64,000 bases of DNA from Rhodococcus yunnanensis NBRC 103083. Lineage in GTDB: Bacteria > Actinomycetota > Actinomycetes > Mycobacteriales > Mycobacteriaceae. This document shows, piece after piece, positions 55,107 through 64,000 of the stretch; the stretch's first letter is position 1; every line of letters begins with the position of its first letter. The position numbers were made by a program, and so were the translations under genes. The notes beneath the pieces were generated by a model that saw only the letters and a list, made by a program, of their open reading frames with translations, was not told the origin of the DNA and did not search any database. Location: NCBI RefSeq assembly GCF_001895005.1, contig NZ_BCXH01000023.1, positions 30,276 to 94,275 on the forward strand. The letters are read 5' to 3'.

Positions 55107-55250
55107 CGAATGTCACCTTCGCTCACTCTTGGGTGATCGGATGTCGCCTTCGCTCACTCTGAGTGACCGGATGTCGCCTTCGCTCACTCTGAGTGACCGG
55201 ATGTCGCCTTCGCTCACCTGGTCGGACCGAATGTCGCCTTCGCTCCAATC
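55107..55250. repeat. 30-bp tandem hairpin repeats behind mazG
   Basis: Five units start at 55107, 55138, 55168, 55198 and 55228. Each reads CGGATGTCGCCTTCGCTCAC or close. The two central units end TCTGAGTGAC, forming the palindrome TCACTC-T-GAGTGA; the outer ones carry variants. The array fills a convergent gap. Confidence 0.9.
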
Positions 55251-55267
55251 CACCCCGAGCCTCACAC

Positions 55268-55290
55268 CGCTTGAATGAACCATTCGATCG
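55268..55290 (-). repeat. Partial 53-bp element, copy D (terminal fragment)
   Basis: CGCTTGAATGAACCATTCG matches one end of the 53-bp family read on the minus strand; the rest is missing. It lies 10 bp beyond the stop of the RibD-like gene. Confidence 0.65.
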
Positions 55291-55299
55291 GTGGACGGG

Positions 55300-55941
55300 C
55301 TACTTCCGCCAGAACAGGTGATGCGTGACGCCGCTGGTGCTCGGGATGGTTTCGTGTTCGAAGCGATCGTTCAACTCGTCGGGGGAGTCCCAGAGTGTGA
55401 GTCCGCTTCCAATCTCGAGAGGCGAGACGGCGATGTGCATGGTGTCGACGAGGTCCGCGTCGAGGAACTCGCGGACGGTGGTGACGCCGCCACCGAGTCG
55501 GACGTCGCGGCCACCGGCAGCCTTTTTCGCCTGCTCGAGCACGGCAGCCGGGTCGTCGTCGATGAAGTGAAAGGTCGTGTCGCCGAGCGTGATCGATGGG
55601 CGCTCATGGTGGGTGAGGACGAAGACAGGCGTGTGGAAGGGAGGTTCGTCGCCCCACCAGCCCTCCCACTCGAGGTTTTCCCAGGGTCCGCGCTGGAATC
55701 CGAACTTGTTTCGTCCCATGATCTCGGCGCCGATGTTGTTGGCGAAGTCGCGGGTGAAGTAGTCGTCCAGGCCCCTGCTGCCGCCGGGATCGGTACGGTT
55801 GGGCCAGCTCGCGGTAGCTCCGCACCACGCGAACATATTCGAATGATCGAAGCCGAACGGGCTTTCGAAGCTCTGGTTCACCCCTGCCGCGATGCCGTCG
55901 CTCGAGACGTTGAAGTTCTGTACCCGAAGTAGCTGTCCCAC
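55300..55941 (-). CDS. Dihydrofolate reductase-like (RibD C-terminal domain) protein
   Basis: 213 aa. DHFR/RibD-C fold: NFNVSSDGIAAG at the start, EIMGRNKFGF, PVFVLTHHERPSI, and the NADPH-binding GGRDVRLGGGVTTVREFL (about 143-160). These stand-alone proteins are predicted NADPH-dependent reductases, not classic FolA. The substrate is unknown. The GTG start has AGGGAG about 8 nt upstream. It lies between repeat copies D and E. Confidence 0.85.
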   Translation of the reverse strand: MGQLLRVQNFNVSSDGIAAGVNQSFESPFGFDHSNMFAWCGATASWPNRTDPGGSRGLDDYFTRDFANNIGAEIMGRNKFGFQRGPWENLEWEGWWGDEPPFHTPVFVLTHHERPSITLGDTTFHFIDDDPAAVLEQAKKAAGGRDVRLGGGVTTVREFLDADLVDTMHIAVSPLEIGSGLTLWDSPDELNDRFEHETIPSTSGVTHHLFWRK

Positions 55942-56022
55942 GTGTGCTCCCTGCGTCGATTCTGCTGTTCGAGATGTGGACCAGGCCGACCGCCGAAACT
56001 CATCGCAGACCCCGCGGACTGC

Positions 56023-56075
56023 CGCTTGAACGAACCACCGAAGCTATCTGATCGTATGAATGGACCATTCAAGCG
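56023..56075 (+). repeat. 53-bp palindromic element, copy E
   Basis: Exactly 53 bp: CGCTTGAACG and CATTCAAGCG termini, with GCTATCTGATCGTATGAATG in the core. It lies in the 165-bp gap between efeB and the RibD-like gene, 31 bp from the efeB stop. Confidence 0.9.
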
Positions 56076-56106
56076 ATCAGTGGTCAGAGGGCCGGCGGAC
56101 AGCAAG

Positions 56107-57372
56107 TCAGCCGAACAACGTTGAACCCCAGTAGTCCGATTCGCCCAATCCGGGTGGGCAGGCGAAGACGGCCGACCCGACGTGCTGGATGTATTCGTTC
56201 AGCGCATCCTTGCGCGCCAGGGCCAATTGCATCGGCACGAACTGGGTCAGCGGATCCCGGCAGTACGCGATGAAGAAGAGGCCTGCGTCGAGGTGGCCGA
56301 AACCGTCGGATCCGTCGGTGAAGTTGTATCCGCGACGCAGGATCTGGATGCCGCCGAGTTCTTCTTTCGACGCCAGGCGAACGTGTGCATCGGCGTCGAT
56401 GAGTAGTCCTTTGGGGCCCTTGGAGTCCAGGTCGAGTGGGTCGAATTCGTCCTTCAGTCCGAGGGGTGCGCCGGATCCTTTGCTGCGCCCGATGACTCGT
56501 TCCTGCTCGTTCAGTACCGTGCGGTCCCAGGATTCGATGAGCATGCGGATTCGGCGGGCGACGAGGTACGAGCCGCCGCGCATCCATTCCTGGTCGCTGT
56601 CGCCGACCCAGACGAAATCGTCGAGAAGACCCGGCTCCTCTGCTTTGAGGTTGGCGGTTCCGTCCTTGAATCCGAACAGGTTTCGCGGAGTCGCCTGCGA
56701 AGTGGACGTCGAGGAGGTTCGTCCGAATCCGAGTTGCGACCATTTGACCGAGACGGTCCCGAAGCCGACGCGCGCCAGGTTTCGGATTGCATGCACGGCC
56801 ACCTGGGGGTCGTCGGCGCACGCCTGGATGCAGAGATCTCCGCCGGAACGACGCTCGTCGAGATTGTCGGCAGGGAAATGCTGCAGGTCCGCCAGGGACG
56901 ACGGCCGTAGATCGGCAAGGTCGAATCGCGTGAACAATCCCGGGCCGAATCCGATGGTCAACGTCAGCGACGACGCCGAAAGGCCGAGCGCCTCACCGGT
57001 ATCCGTTGGAGGCTTGTACTCGCCTGCTCCGGTGGCACCGTCGTCGAACGTTTCCTCGCCCTTGACCAGACGCTCGGCCATCTCGGTCCACTTCTTCAGC
57101 AGCGCGACGAAGGTGTCGCGTGAATCGGTGGTGATGTCGAACGCGACGAAGTGCATGCGGTCCTGGGCGGGCGTGACGATGCCCGCCTGGTGATCACCGC
57201 GGAACGCGACGACGTCCGACGGCGTCTCGGACGACGAAGAGCCCGCGGCGTAACCGCCGACCGCACCTGCGCCGACGAGCGCAACTCCCGCCCCGGCGGC
57301 GCCGAAGAGACGCCGCCGAGAGATGCCGGAAGCTGCTGGGGATTGTTCGGAACTACTGTCCTGCGACGACAC
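56107..57372 (-). CDS. efeB: Dyp-type peroxidase / deferrochelatase EfeB
   Basis: 421 aa. Heme-dependent peroxidase exported by Tat (twin-arginine SRRRLFGAAGAGVALVGAG at about 18-36). It has the Dyp motif GFKDGTANL with the catalytic Asp. Conserved His is in DGFGHLDAGLFFIAYCRD, with its distal Arg. In EfeUOB it oxidises Fe(II) or releases iron from heme. The GTG start overlaps the efeO end by 20 nt. Last gene of the operon. Confidence 0.94.
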   Translation of the reverse strand: MSSQDSSSEQSPAASGISRRRLFGAAGAGVALVGAGAVGGYAAGSSSSETPSDVVAFRGDHQAGIVTPAQDRMHFVAFDITTDSRDTFVALLKKWTEMAERLVKGEETFDDGATGAGEYKPPTDTGEALGLSASSLTLTIGFGPGLFTRFDLADLRPSSLADLQHFPADNLDERRSGGDLCIQACADDPQVAVHAIRNLARVGFGTVSVKWSQLGFGRTSSTSTSQATPRNLFGFKDGTANLKAEEPGLLDDFVWVGDSDQEWMRGGSYLVARRIRMLIESWDRTVLNEQERVIGRSKGSGAPLGLKDEFDPLDLDSKGPKGLLIDADAHVRLASKEELGGIQILRRGYNFTDGSDGFGHLDAGLFFIAYCRDPLTQFVPMQLALARKDALNEYIQHVGSAVFACPPGLGESDYWGSTLFG

Positions 57373-58492
57373 CTTGTACCTGGCTCACTTCTGCTGACAA
57401 CGCATCGATCTTGTTCGACAGTTCTTGACGCTGAGGTTCGGTGACGGTGTCGTAGAAGACGAAACCGTCGCCACTACGGTACTTGGCCAGTTCGGCGTCG
57501 AGCTCGGCGAACCGGGTATCGATCGTGGTGCCCAGTTCGGCGTTGTTCTGATCGATGATCGGACGCACGGCGGCGACGGCTGCCTGCGAGCCGTCGACGT
57601 TGGCCTGGAAGTCGTAGAGGTCGGTGTGGGAGAAGAAGTCCTCTTCGCCGCTGATCTTGGTCTTGGCGACCTCGTCGAGCAGCCCCTGCGCTCCACCGGC
57701 CACCTGGATCGGATCGACGGCGAAGTCGTCGGCCTTGATCTTCTCGGACAGCTCGGTGATGTCGGCCTGGAGTTGATCGGCCATCGCGTTGGTGTCGGGC
57801 TGCAGGCCCTGCGTCCAGAGGTCCTTCTCGATGCGGTGGAAGCCGGTCCACGTGGCGCCGGGTTCCACGTCGGGCTCACGCAGGTCGATGCGCGGATCCA
57901 GGTCGTCGGGGAAGCTCTCGGCGACGGGCTCGATGCGCTCGTAGTAGCTGCGCGTGATCGGGAACTGCGCCTTGGCGGCTTCGATGTTTCCGGATTTGAC
58001 CGCGTCGACGAATGTCGCGGTTGTCTCCTGCAGCGCGTCGACCTGGCTGACGACGTAGCGCTTGTATCCGTCTGCGGCTTCGGCGAGCAGGCCGTCCTCG
58101 TCGGCCTCACGGACGGCGTCACCGGTGACGACGAAGTCCGCGCGGACGCCGTCGCCGACCATCCCTGCCTTGCATGCGGTCTGGTAGGTGCCGGGGTCGG
58201 GGAGGGCGACGATGAGCTGACGCGTCAGGCCGGGCCCGATGTTCTCGACCTCGCCCATCACTCGGTCGCCTTCGCCGTACACGTAGAACTCGGTGACCTT
58301 GGAGCCGTTGTTGGTGATCTGGAAGGTCGAGTTTCCGGTGGAGCCTTCGGTGGCGTCGACGTCACATGTGGTGTCGTTCGCGGTGACTGCGATGTCCGAC
58401 GCGCTCGTCTCGGACGACGACTTTTCGGTACAGCCGGCAAGAGCCAGGGGGATAACCGCGATTGCGGCCAGAGCGTAGGGGGTGCGACGCAT
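57353..58492 (-). CDS. efeO: Iron uptake lipoprotein EfeO
   Basis: 379 aa. Signal peptide with lipobox LALAGC (Cys20), then a cupredoxin-like domain (about 35-130; TFQITNNGSKVTEFYVYGEG) and the M75 peptidase-like/imelysin domain (about 135-379) with the HxxE metal motif in GFHRIEKDLW. It captures iron at the cell surface and passes it to EfeU. This is the full two-domain form. It sits 14 bp downstream of efeU. Confidence 0.94.
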   Translation of the reverse strand: MRRTPYALAAIAVIPLALAGCTEKSSSETSASDIAVTANDTTCDVDATEGSTGNSTFQITNNGSKVTEFYVYGEGDRVMGEVENIGPGLTRQLIVALPDPGTYQTACKAGMVGDGVRADFVVTGDAVREADEDGLLAEAADGYKRYVVSQVDALQETTATFVDAVKSGNIEAAKAQFPITRSYYERIEPVAESFPDDLDPRIDLREPDVEPGATWTGFHRIEKDLWTQGLQPDTNAMADQLQADITELSEKIKADDFAVDPIQVAGGAQGLLDEVAKTKISGEEDFFSHTDLYDFQANVDGSQAAVAAVRPIIDQNNAELGTTIDTRFAELDAELAKYRSGDGFVFYDTVTEPQRQELSNKIDALSAEVSQVQGVVAGQ

Positions 58493-58506
58493 CGAGGTGG
58501 TGCCTT

Positions 58507-59379
58507 TCAGGAGTTGGTGAGAGCAGGCTCGGGAACACGGACCGGCCGGAGAAACAGGAACAGAACGATGACGATGTACGCCGTCCACCCGACGACCTGG
58601 AAGACGGTCGGCTCTGGCCGGAAGTTGAAGATGCCCGCGAGCACGGTGCCGTACCAGCTGGAGGCGTCGTAATGCGCGGTGATGTCGAACGCGACGGCGC
58701 TGCCACCCGGGAGCAGTCCGCCGATCTGCAGCGCGCGGATGCCGTACGCGAGGATTCCGGCGGCGACGACGATCAGGAAGACACCGGTGTACTGGAAGAA
58801 GGTGGCGAAGTTGATGCGGATCGCGCCGAAGTACAGGAACACGGTCACGATCGCGGCGGCAACGATGCCGAGCAGCAGGCCGAGCAGTGGCCACAGGCTG
58901 CCGTTGGTGTTCTCGGCGTAACCGACCATCAACAGGGCCGTCTCGACGCCTTCGCGACCCACGGCGAAGAAGGACAGCGTCAGCACCGCAATGGGGCCGA
59001 CGGTCAATGCGCGTTCCAGTCCGCTGCGGAGTTCGCCGGACATGTCCTTGGCGGCGGTGCGCATCCACAGGACCATCGCCGTGACGATCGCGACCGCGAC
59101 GAGCGAGGCGATGCCGGCGATGATCTCGGCCGTCAGGCCGGTGACCGTCGAGGTGCCGTAGTGGATGACGAAGAAGATGATCGCGACCATGGCCACGGCG
59201 ATGCCGACCCCGAGCCAGACCCACTTGAGAGCGTCACGGCGATCGGCTTTGACGAGGAACGCCACCAGGATCATGACGACGATTCCGGTTTCGAGACCCT
59301 CGCGGAGGCCGATGAGCCCACTCCCGAACATCTGGGTGGCGATCGACGGAGCCGATCCGGCGGCGGCGAGTACGGACAA
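58507..59379 (-). CDS. efeU: High-affinity iron permease EfeU (FTR1 family)
   Basis: 290 aa with seven TM helices. Two R-E-x-x-E iron-translocation motifs: REGLE in GLIGLREGLETGIV and REGVE in FFAVGREGVETALLM. It imports iron across the membrane. The start is uncertain: TTG at 59379 has CAGGAG 9 nt upstream; ATG at 59331 lies nearer the first TM helix. The ATG at 59424 is rejected because it would place the DtxR-like box inside the coding region. First gene of efeUOB. Confidence 0.92.
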   Translation of the reverse strand: MSVLAAAGSAPSIATQMFGSGLIGLREGLETGIVVMILVAFLVKADRRDALKWVWLGVGIAVAMVAIIFFVIHYGTSTVTGLTAEIIAGIASLVAVAIVTAMVLWMRTAAKDMSGELRSGLERALTVGPIAVLTLSFFAVGREGVETALLMVGYAENTNGSLWPLLGLLLGIVAAAIVTVFLYFGAIRINFATFFQYTGVFLIVVAAGILAYGIRALQIGGLLPGGSAVAFDITAHYDASSWYGTVLAGIFNFRPEPTVFQVVGWTAYIVIVLFLFLRPVRVPEPALTNS

Positions 59380-59404
59380 CTTCTGATGCTCCTGAACAAA
59401 GAAA

Positions 59405-59423
59405 CAAGGGTAGGCGACCCTCA
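59405..59423 (-). promoter_or_regulatory. DtxR/IdeR-like iron box upstream of efeU
   Basis: On the minus strand TGAGGGTCGCCTACCCTTG agrees with the 19-bp DtxR/IdeR consensus at 14 positions and is roughly palindromic. It lies 26-44 nt before the chosen TTG start, where a repressor would block transcription when iron is sufficient. Confidence 0.5.
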
Positions 59424-59529
59424 TGTGGATGAGAGCAACATACACCCTTCGGCGAGTCGCACACTGCCTTTGAGCTGCTCTTTTTCGACGCTTTAGGTTT
59501 CTATTACTTTTGATGTGCAGGATGGCGGG

Positions 59530-60255
59530 GTGAAGACCCGACTGTGCTGGATGCTCACCGCGCTTGCGGTGGGATCGATCGTGGCCGCGTGCGGCACGTC
59601 CGAACCGCCGCGTGAGATTCCCGAAGGTATTCCGCCCGGCGCAGGCACGCCCGTCCCCGCGATCGATTTCAACGCACCGGGTAGAACCGCCGATCTCCTG
59701 CTCGAATGGGCCGAACCGCAGTCCGACGCGGTCAACATCTCGGCTCCGGCACTCGCGGCATACGGGCATGCGGCGGCCATCATGGCGGACACGTCGCCCG
59801 ACTGCGGGATCGCATGGACGACGCTCGCGGGAATCGGTTTCATCGAGAGTCGACACGGCACATATCAGGGCTCCACGGTCGCTGCCGACGGAACGGTGTC
59901 GCCGCAGATCCGCGGAATCCCGCTCGACGGAGGCCCAGGCGTCGCCGAGATCCCCGACACCGACGGCGGACTGCTCGACGGCGACGCGGTGCACGACCGC
60001 GCGATGGGACCGATGCAGTTCATCCCCGAAACATGGCGAAAATGGGGCGTCGACGCCAACGGGGACGCGACCCCCAATCCTGACAATCTCGACGACGCAG
60101 CACTCACCGCCGCTCGCTATCTCTGCGCACGCGGAGGCGACCTGCGCACCGCCGAGGGTTGGGAGCGAGCGCTGATGGCCTACAACCAGTCGGGCGCGTA
60201 CCTGCGGGACGTCCGCGATGCCGCCGCCGCCTACTCCGTCGGCACCAGGGCGTAG
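59530..60255 (+). CDS. Lytic murein transglycosylase lipoprotein (LpqU-like)
   Basis: 241 aa. Signal peptide with lipobox VAACG (Cys near 21), then a lytic transglycosylase domain: LAGIGFIESRHGTYQG with the catalytic Glu, AMGPMQFIPETWRKWGVDANGD and the AYNQSG motif. It cleaves peptidoglycan glycan strands at the membrane face. The GTG is chosen because AGGA lies 7 nt upstream and the signal peptide begins directly (MKTRLCWML); an ATG 15 nt earlier adds residues before it. Matches Rv1022 by position. Confidence 0.93.
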   Translation: MKTRLCWMLTALAVGSIVAACGTSEPPREIPEGIPPGAGTPVPAIDFNAPGRTADLLLEWAEPQSDAVNISAPALAAYGHAAAIMADTSPDCGIAWTTLAGIGFIESRHGTYQGSTVAADGTVSPQIRGIPLDGGPGVAEIPDTDGGLLDGDAVHDRAMGPMQFIPETWRKWGVDANGDATPNPDNLDDAALTAARYLCARGGDLRTAEGWERALMAYNQSGAYLRDVRDAAAAYSVGTRA

Positions 60256-60269
60256 GGCGAGGTGGTCAT

Positions 60270-60299
60270 ATGCGGGGACGTCAGGCGAGCGGCTAGTCT
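60270..60299 (+). promoter_or_regulatory. Putative enolase promoter
   Basis: ATGCGG at 60270, then 18 bp, then TAGTCT at 60294, similar to the TTGCGG-TANNNT form upstream of rpfB. It implies a leader of about 75 nt. Confidence 0.35.
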
Positions 60300-60380
60300 G
60301 ACACCCGGCACAGTCCGCAGCTCGGTCGTGGCGCCGCGAAACCGTGGCGCTGTCGGTCCCCGTTACTAGGAGAAGCATTC

Positions 60381-61667
<1,287 letters not shown>

Positions 61668-61700
61668 CTTTTCTCGAGGCGACAAGGTGGAGTTGGTGTG

Positions 61701-62381
61701 ATGGCGGCGAGGCGAGGAAGACCGGGGACCAGTCCAGGTGGACGTGATCCCCGGCCTCGCGGCCGCTCGTCGACCGGCCGCAACCGGCAGACCGGAGCTG
61801 TGTCAGGAGACGAACACAGCTCCGGCGCTCCGGCACCGGAACCCTCCGAGCAGGCGCGCGACGCCGTGGTCGGTGGTAAGGCAGCTCCGCGACGGGTCGG
61901 CGCACGTGCGTCGACGGGTGGCGAAAGAACTTTCCTCGGCTTGTCGACGGGTCGTGCTGTCATCCTGGCCGTCGTCGTGTGCGCGTTGGCGTTGACGCTT
62001 GCGATGCCGCTGCGGACGTACTTCTCGCAGCGGGCCGAATTGGCGCAGGTTCTCGCAGACAGGCAAGGGCTCGAAGACAGCGTCAAGAATTTGGAGCTGC
62101 AGAAATCTCAGCTCAACGAGCCTGCGCGTATTGCGGCTGCGGCGCGTACGCGTCTGTTCTGGGTGATGCCGGGGGAGACTCCGTACACGGTCCAGCTTCC
62201 CGGTGACGTCGCGAAATCGGACGCGGAAGAACAAACGAAGAAGCAATCCGAAGGTCCCTGGTATCGGGATCTCTGGGAATCGGCAGTGCAACCGCAGGCC
62301 AGCGAAGAACCGGAGACACCAGCGCTTCCGGCGGTCGTTCCTGCGCCTGCACCAGCAATAGAAGGAGGGCCGGTCGGGTGA
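61701..62381 (+). CDS. FtsB/DivIC-like septum formation initiator
   Basis: 226 aa. Basic, disordered cytoplasmic N-terminus (about 1-80), one TM helix (about 85-107; AVILAVVVCALALTLAM), a leucine-rich coiled coil (about 113-142) and a C-terminal extracytoplasmic tail with LFWVMPGETPYTVQLPG. It bridges FtsQ and FtsL in the divisome. The long Arg-rich N-terminus is typical of actinobacterial forms. A GTG one codon earlier is possible. Overlaps the next gene by 4 nt. Confidence 0.9.
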   Translation: MAARRGRPGTSPGGRDPRPRGRSSTGRNRQTGAVSGDEHSSGAPAPEPSEQARDAVVGGKAAPRRVGARASTGGERTFLGLSTGRAVILAVVVCALALTLAMPLRTYFSQRAELAQVLADRQGLEDSVKNLELQKSQLNEPARIAAAARTRLFWVMPGETPYTVQLPGDVAKSDAEEQTKKQSEGPWYRDLWESAVQPQASEEPETPALPAVVPAPAPAIEGGPVG

Positions 62382-62905
62382 GCTCGGCAGTCTCGCAAGA
62401 AGATCTCGATGCTGTTGCGGCTCAGCTCGGACGTGAACCTCGTGGCGTACTGGAAATCGCCTACAGGTCACCGGACGGTAGGCCCGGCGTGGTGAAGACC
62501 GCACCGAAGTTGCCCGACGGCACGCCCTTTCCCACGCTCTACTACCTGACCGATCCGCGGCTCACCGCCGAGGCGAGCCGTCAGGAGTCCGCCGGTGTGA
62601 TGCGGGAGATGACCGATCGGCTTGGCGTCGACTCCGATCTGGCCGCTGCATACCTGAAGGCGCACCGGTCCTATCTGGCTGAGCGCAACGAAATCGAATC
62701 TCTCGGAACGGATTTCACCGGTGGCGGGATGCCCGACCGTGTGAAGTGCCTGCACGTTCTCATTGCGCATTCGCTCGCCAAGGGGCCGGGCGTGAATCCG
62801 CTCGGAGACGAGTCGGTCGCTCTCGCTGCCGAGACCTCCTTGCGAGGCAAAGCAATTCCGGCCGATTGGCCGACCATCGCCGAATTGCGTGGGGAGAGCG
62901 CATGA
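62378..62905 (+). CDS. DUF501 family protein
   Basis: 175 aa. Matches DUF501: LGREPRGVLEIAYR, the central FPTLYYLTDPRLTAEASRQE and ERNEIESLGTDFTGGGMPDRVKCLHVLIAHSLAKG split by a short helix. Conserved between divIC and ppx in actinobacteria and in close 4-nt overlap with both (GTGA and ATGA). The two-His helix (KCLHVLIAHS) may bind metal or nucleotide. No function is established. Confidence 0.92.
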   Translation: MSSAVSQEDLDAVAAQLGREPRGVLEIAYRSPDGRPGVVKTAPKLPDGTPFPTLYYLTDPRLTAEASRQESAGVMREMTDRLGVDSDLAAAYLKAHRSYLAERNEIESLGTDFTGGGMPDRVKCLHVLIAHSLAKGPGVNPLGDESVALAAETSLRGKAIPADWPTIAELRGESA

Positions 62906-63846
62906 CTCGGGTCGCAGCCATCGACTGCGGTACCAACTCGATCAGATTGCTCGTCGCAGACGTCGTTGACGGAGTGCTCACCGACGTCGCCCGCGAGATG
63001 CGTGTCGTGAGGCTGGGGCAAGGCGTCGACGCGACGGGTTCCTTTGCGCCAGAGGCCATCGAACGCACACGTGTTGCATTGGAAGAATATGCGGGGATCA
63101 TTCGCTCGACGGGTGTGACGGCGCAGCGCATGGTCGCGACCTCAGCCACGCGGGACGCGTCGAACCGCGAGGACTTCTTCGCGATGACCCGCGAGTTGTT
63201 GGATCCCATCGTGTCGGGTTCGGTGGCCGAGGTCATCACCGGCGACGAAGAAGCGCGGCTGTCCTTCGCGGGCGCTGTCGGCGAATTGAGCTCGGCCGAA
63301 GGACCTTTCGTGGTCGTCGACCTGGGTGGTGGGTCGACGGAGTTGGTGTTGGGTGACGCCGACGGCGTCGAGGCAGCATATTCCGCGGACATCGGCTGCG
63401 TACGGTTGACGGAACGTTGCCTGCCGTCCGACCCGCCGACCGAGGACGAAATCGCGGCCGCCCGCGCCTTTGCCGCCGAGCGACTGCAAGCGGCATTCGA
63501 CGCCGTTCCCGTCGAGAAAGCAACGACGTGGGTCGGAGTCGCCGGCACGATGACGACACTCGCAGCCCTTGCGCTCGGTCTCGAACAGTACGATCCCGAC
63601 GCAATCCACCTCTCCCGCATCTCTTTTGCCCAGTTGCGTGAGGTGTGTCACAGTTTGCTGCACTCGACGCACGCCGAACGAGCAGCGCTCGGTCCCATGC
63701 ACCCCGGGCGCGTCGACGTCATCGGCGGGGGATCACTCGTGACCATCGCGTTGGCCGACGAATTCGCCAGGCGCGCAGGGATCGACCAACTCGTCGTCAG
63801 TGAGCACGACATCCTCGACGGCATCGCGATGTCGGTTAAAATCTGA
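62902..63846 (+). CDS. Ppx/GppA exopolyphosphatase family protein
   Basis: 314 aa, the short single-module form. ASKHA fold: AIDCGTNSIRLLVADV (phosphate 1), the catalytic GDEEARLSFAGAVG, VVDLGGGSTELVLG (phosphate 2) and VGVAGTMTTLAALALG. It hydrolyses polyphosphate or pppGpp; mycobacterial Ppx1 (Rv1026), at the same position, is a short-chain exopolyphosphatase. ATG overlaps the DUF501 stop. Last gene before tRNA-Leu. Confidence 0.92.
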   Translation: MTRVAAIDCGTNSIRLLVADVVDGVLTDVAREMRVVRLGQGVDATGSFAPEAIERTRVALEEYAGIIRSTGVTAQRMVATSATRDASNREDFFAMTRELLDPIVSGSVAEVITGDEEARLSFAGAVGELSSAEGPFVVVDLGGGSTELVLGDADGVEAAYSADIGCVRLTERCLPSDPPTEDEIAAARAFAAERLQAAFDAVPVEKATTWVGVAGTMTTLAALALGLEQYDPDAIHLSRISFAQLREVCHSLLHSTHAERAALGPMHPGRVDVIGGGSLVTIALADEFARRAGIDQLVVSEHDILDGIAMSVKI

Positions 63847-63857
63847 TCGCACCATCA

Positions 63858-63931
63858 GCCCCTATAGCCCAATTGGCAGAGGCAGCGGACTTAAAATCCG
63901 CACAGTGTCGGTTCGAGTCCGACTGGGGGCA
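63858..63931 (+). tRNA. tRNA with UAA anticodon (Leu), short variable arm
   Basis: Cloverleaf: acceptor GCCCCTA with TGGGGGC (one G-T pair), D arm GCC/GGC, anticodon stem GCGGA/TCCGC with loop CTTAAAA (anticodon TAA), T arm GTCGG/CCGAC with TTCGAGT. Discriminator A, no encoded CCA. The variable region is only 5 nt, whereas tRNA-Leu is normally class II with a long arm. Same position as a tRNA-Leu after ppx1 in mycobacteria. Confidence 0.88.
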
Positions 63932-64000
63932 CTGTTAAGCCGCAGGTCAGAGGTGGTGTCGGACGACGGTGGACGTTCGAACACCCACTTCGGTGTCACA

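Noticed and set aside
59401..59424. ATG at 59424 as efeU start
   Set aside because: It would put the DtxR-like box inside the gene and add 31 residues before the usual N-terminus.

Overview
This is a high-GC actinobacterial chromosome segment, most likely from Rhodococcus or a close Nocardiaceae relative. The evidence is gene content and order. The backbone arcA - protein mannosyltransferase - rsmI - metG - tatD - rpfB - rsmA - ispE - acyl-AMP ligase (Pks16-like) - pth - rplY - prs - glmU - tRNA-Gln - TetR - mfd - mazG - LpqU-like lytic transglycosylase - eno - divIC/ftsB - DUF501 - ppx - tRNA-Leu matches, as I recall it, the order around Rv1001-Rv1026 of Mycobacterium tuberculosis. A wax ester synthase, a BCCT transporter, GTG/TTG starts and many RBS-less starts also fit. 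I see no IS element, prophage, CRISPR array or rRNA.

Layout. 0-13 kb: a degenerate class III nucleotidyl cyclase coupled to an MscS channel; an MMPL transporter divergent from two GyrI-like effector-binding proteins; a gamma-butyrolactone-receptor-like TetR; a Moco oxidoreductase with its flavin reductase; an SDR; soxR divergent from arcA. 13-32 kb: redox and membrane genes, BCCT transporter, PMT, rsmI, an esterase divergent from a wax ester synthase, then metG/tatD/rpfB/rsmA/ispE and an ABC-F ATPase. 32-45 kb: a repeat-rich hypothetical protein, prfC, the acyl-AMP ligase, pth/rplY, a TetR/EamA pair, and the ergothioneine cluster egtABCD with a divergent PLP enzyme that may be EgtE. 45-64 kb: prs/glmU, a second gamma-butyrolactone-receptor-like TetR, mfd/mazG, the efeUOB iron/heme system behind a DtxR/IdeR-like box, and the eno-divIC-ppx operon.

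The most unusual material is non-coding and sits at gene ends. A 53-bp element with 10-bp terminal inverted repeats occurs four times at identical length, plus one fragment. Its end overlaps the stop codons of two converging genes, and a tandem pair forms a perfect 16-bp hairpin. Behind egtD lies an array of six ~61-bp repeats, each with a 22-bp near-palindrome and a G-rich tract. Behind mazG lies a 30-bp hairpin repeat array, and the rsmI stop codon lies in a 35-bp repeat present three times. I know no described family for the 53-bp element, but I could not search.

Several divergent pairs (metG/tatD, soxR/arcA, PMT/rsmI) and ispE have TANNNT -10 motifs 6-9 nt before the start codon and no ribosome binding site, suggesting leaderless transcripts. 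In two pairs the motifs are arranged symmetrically for both genes.
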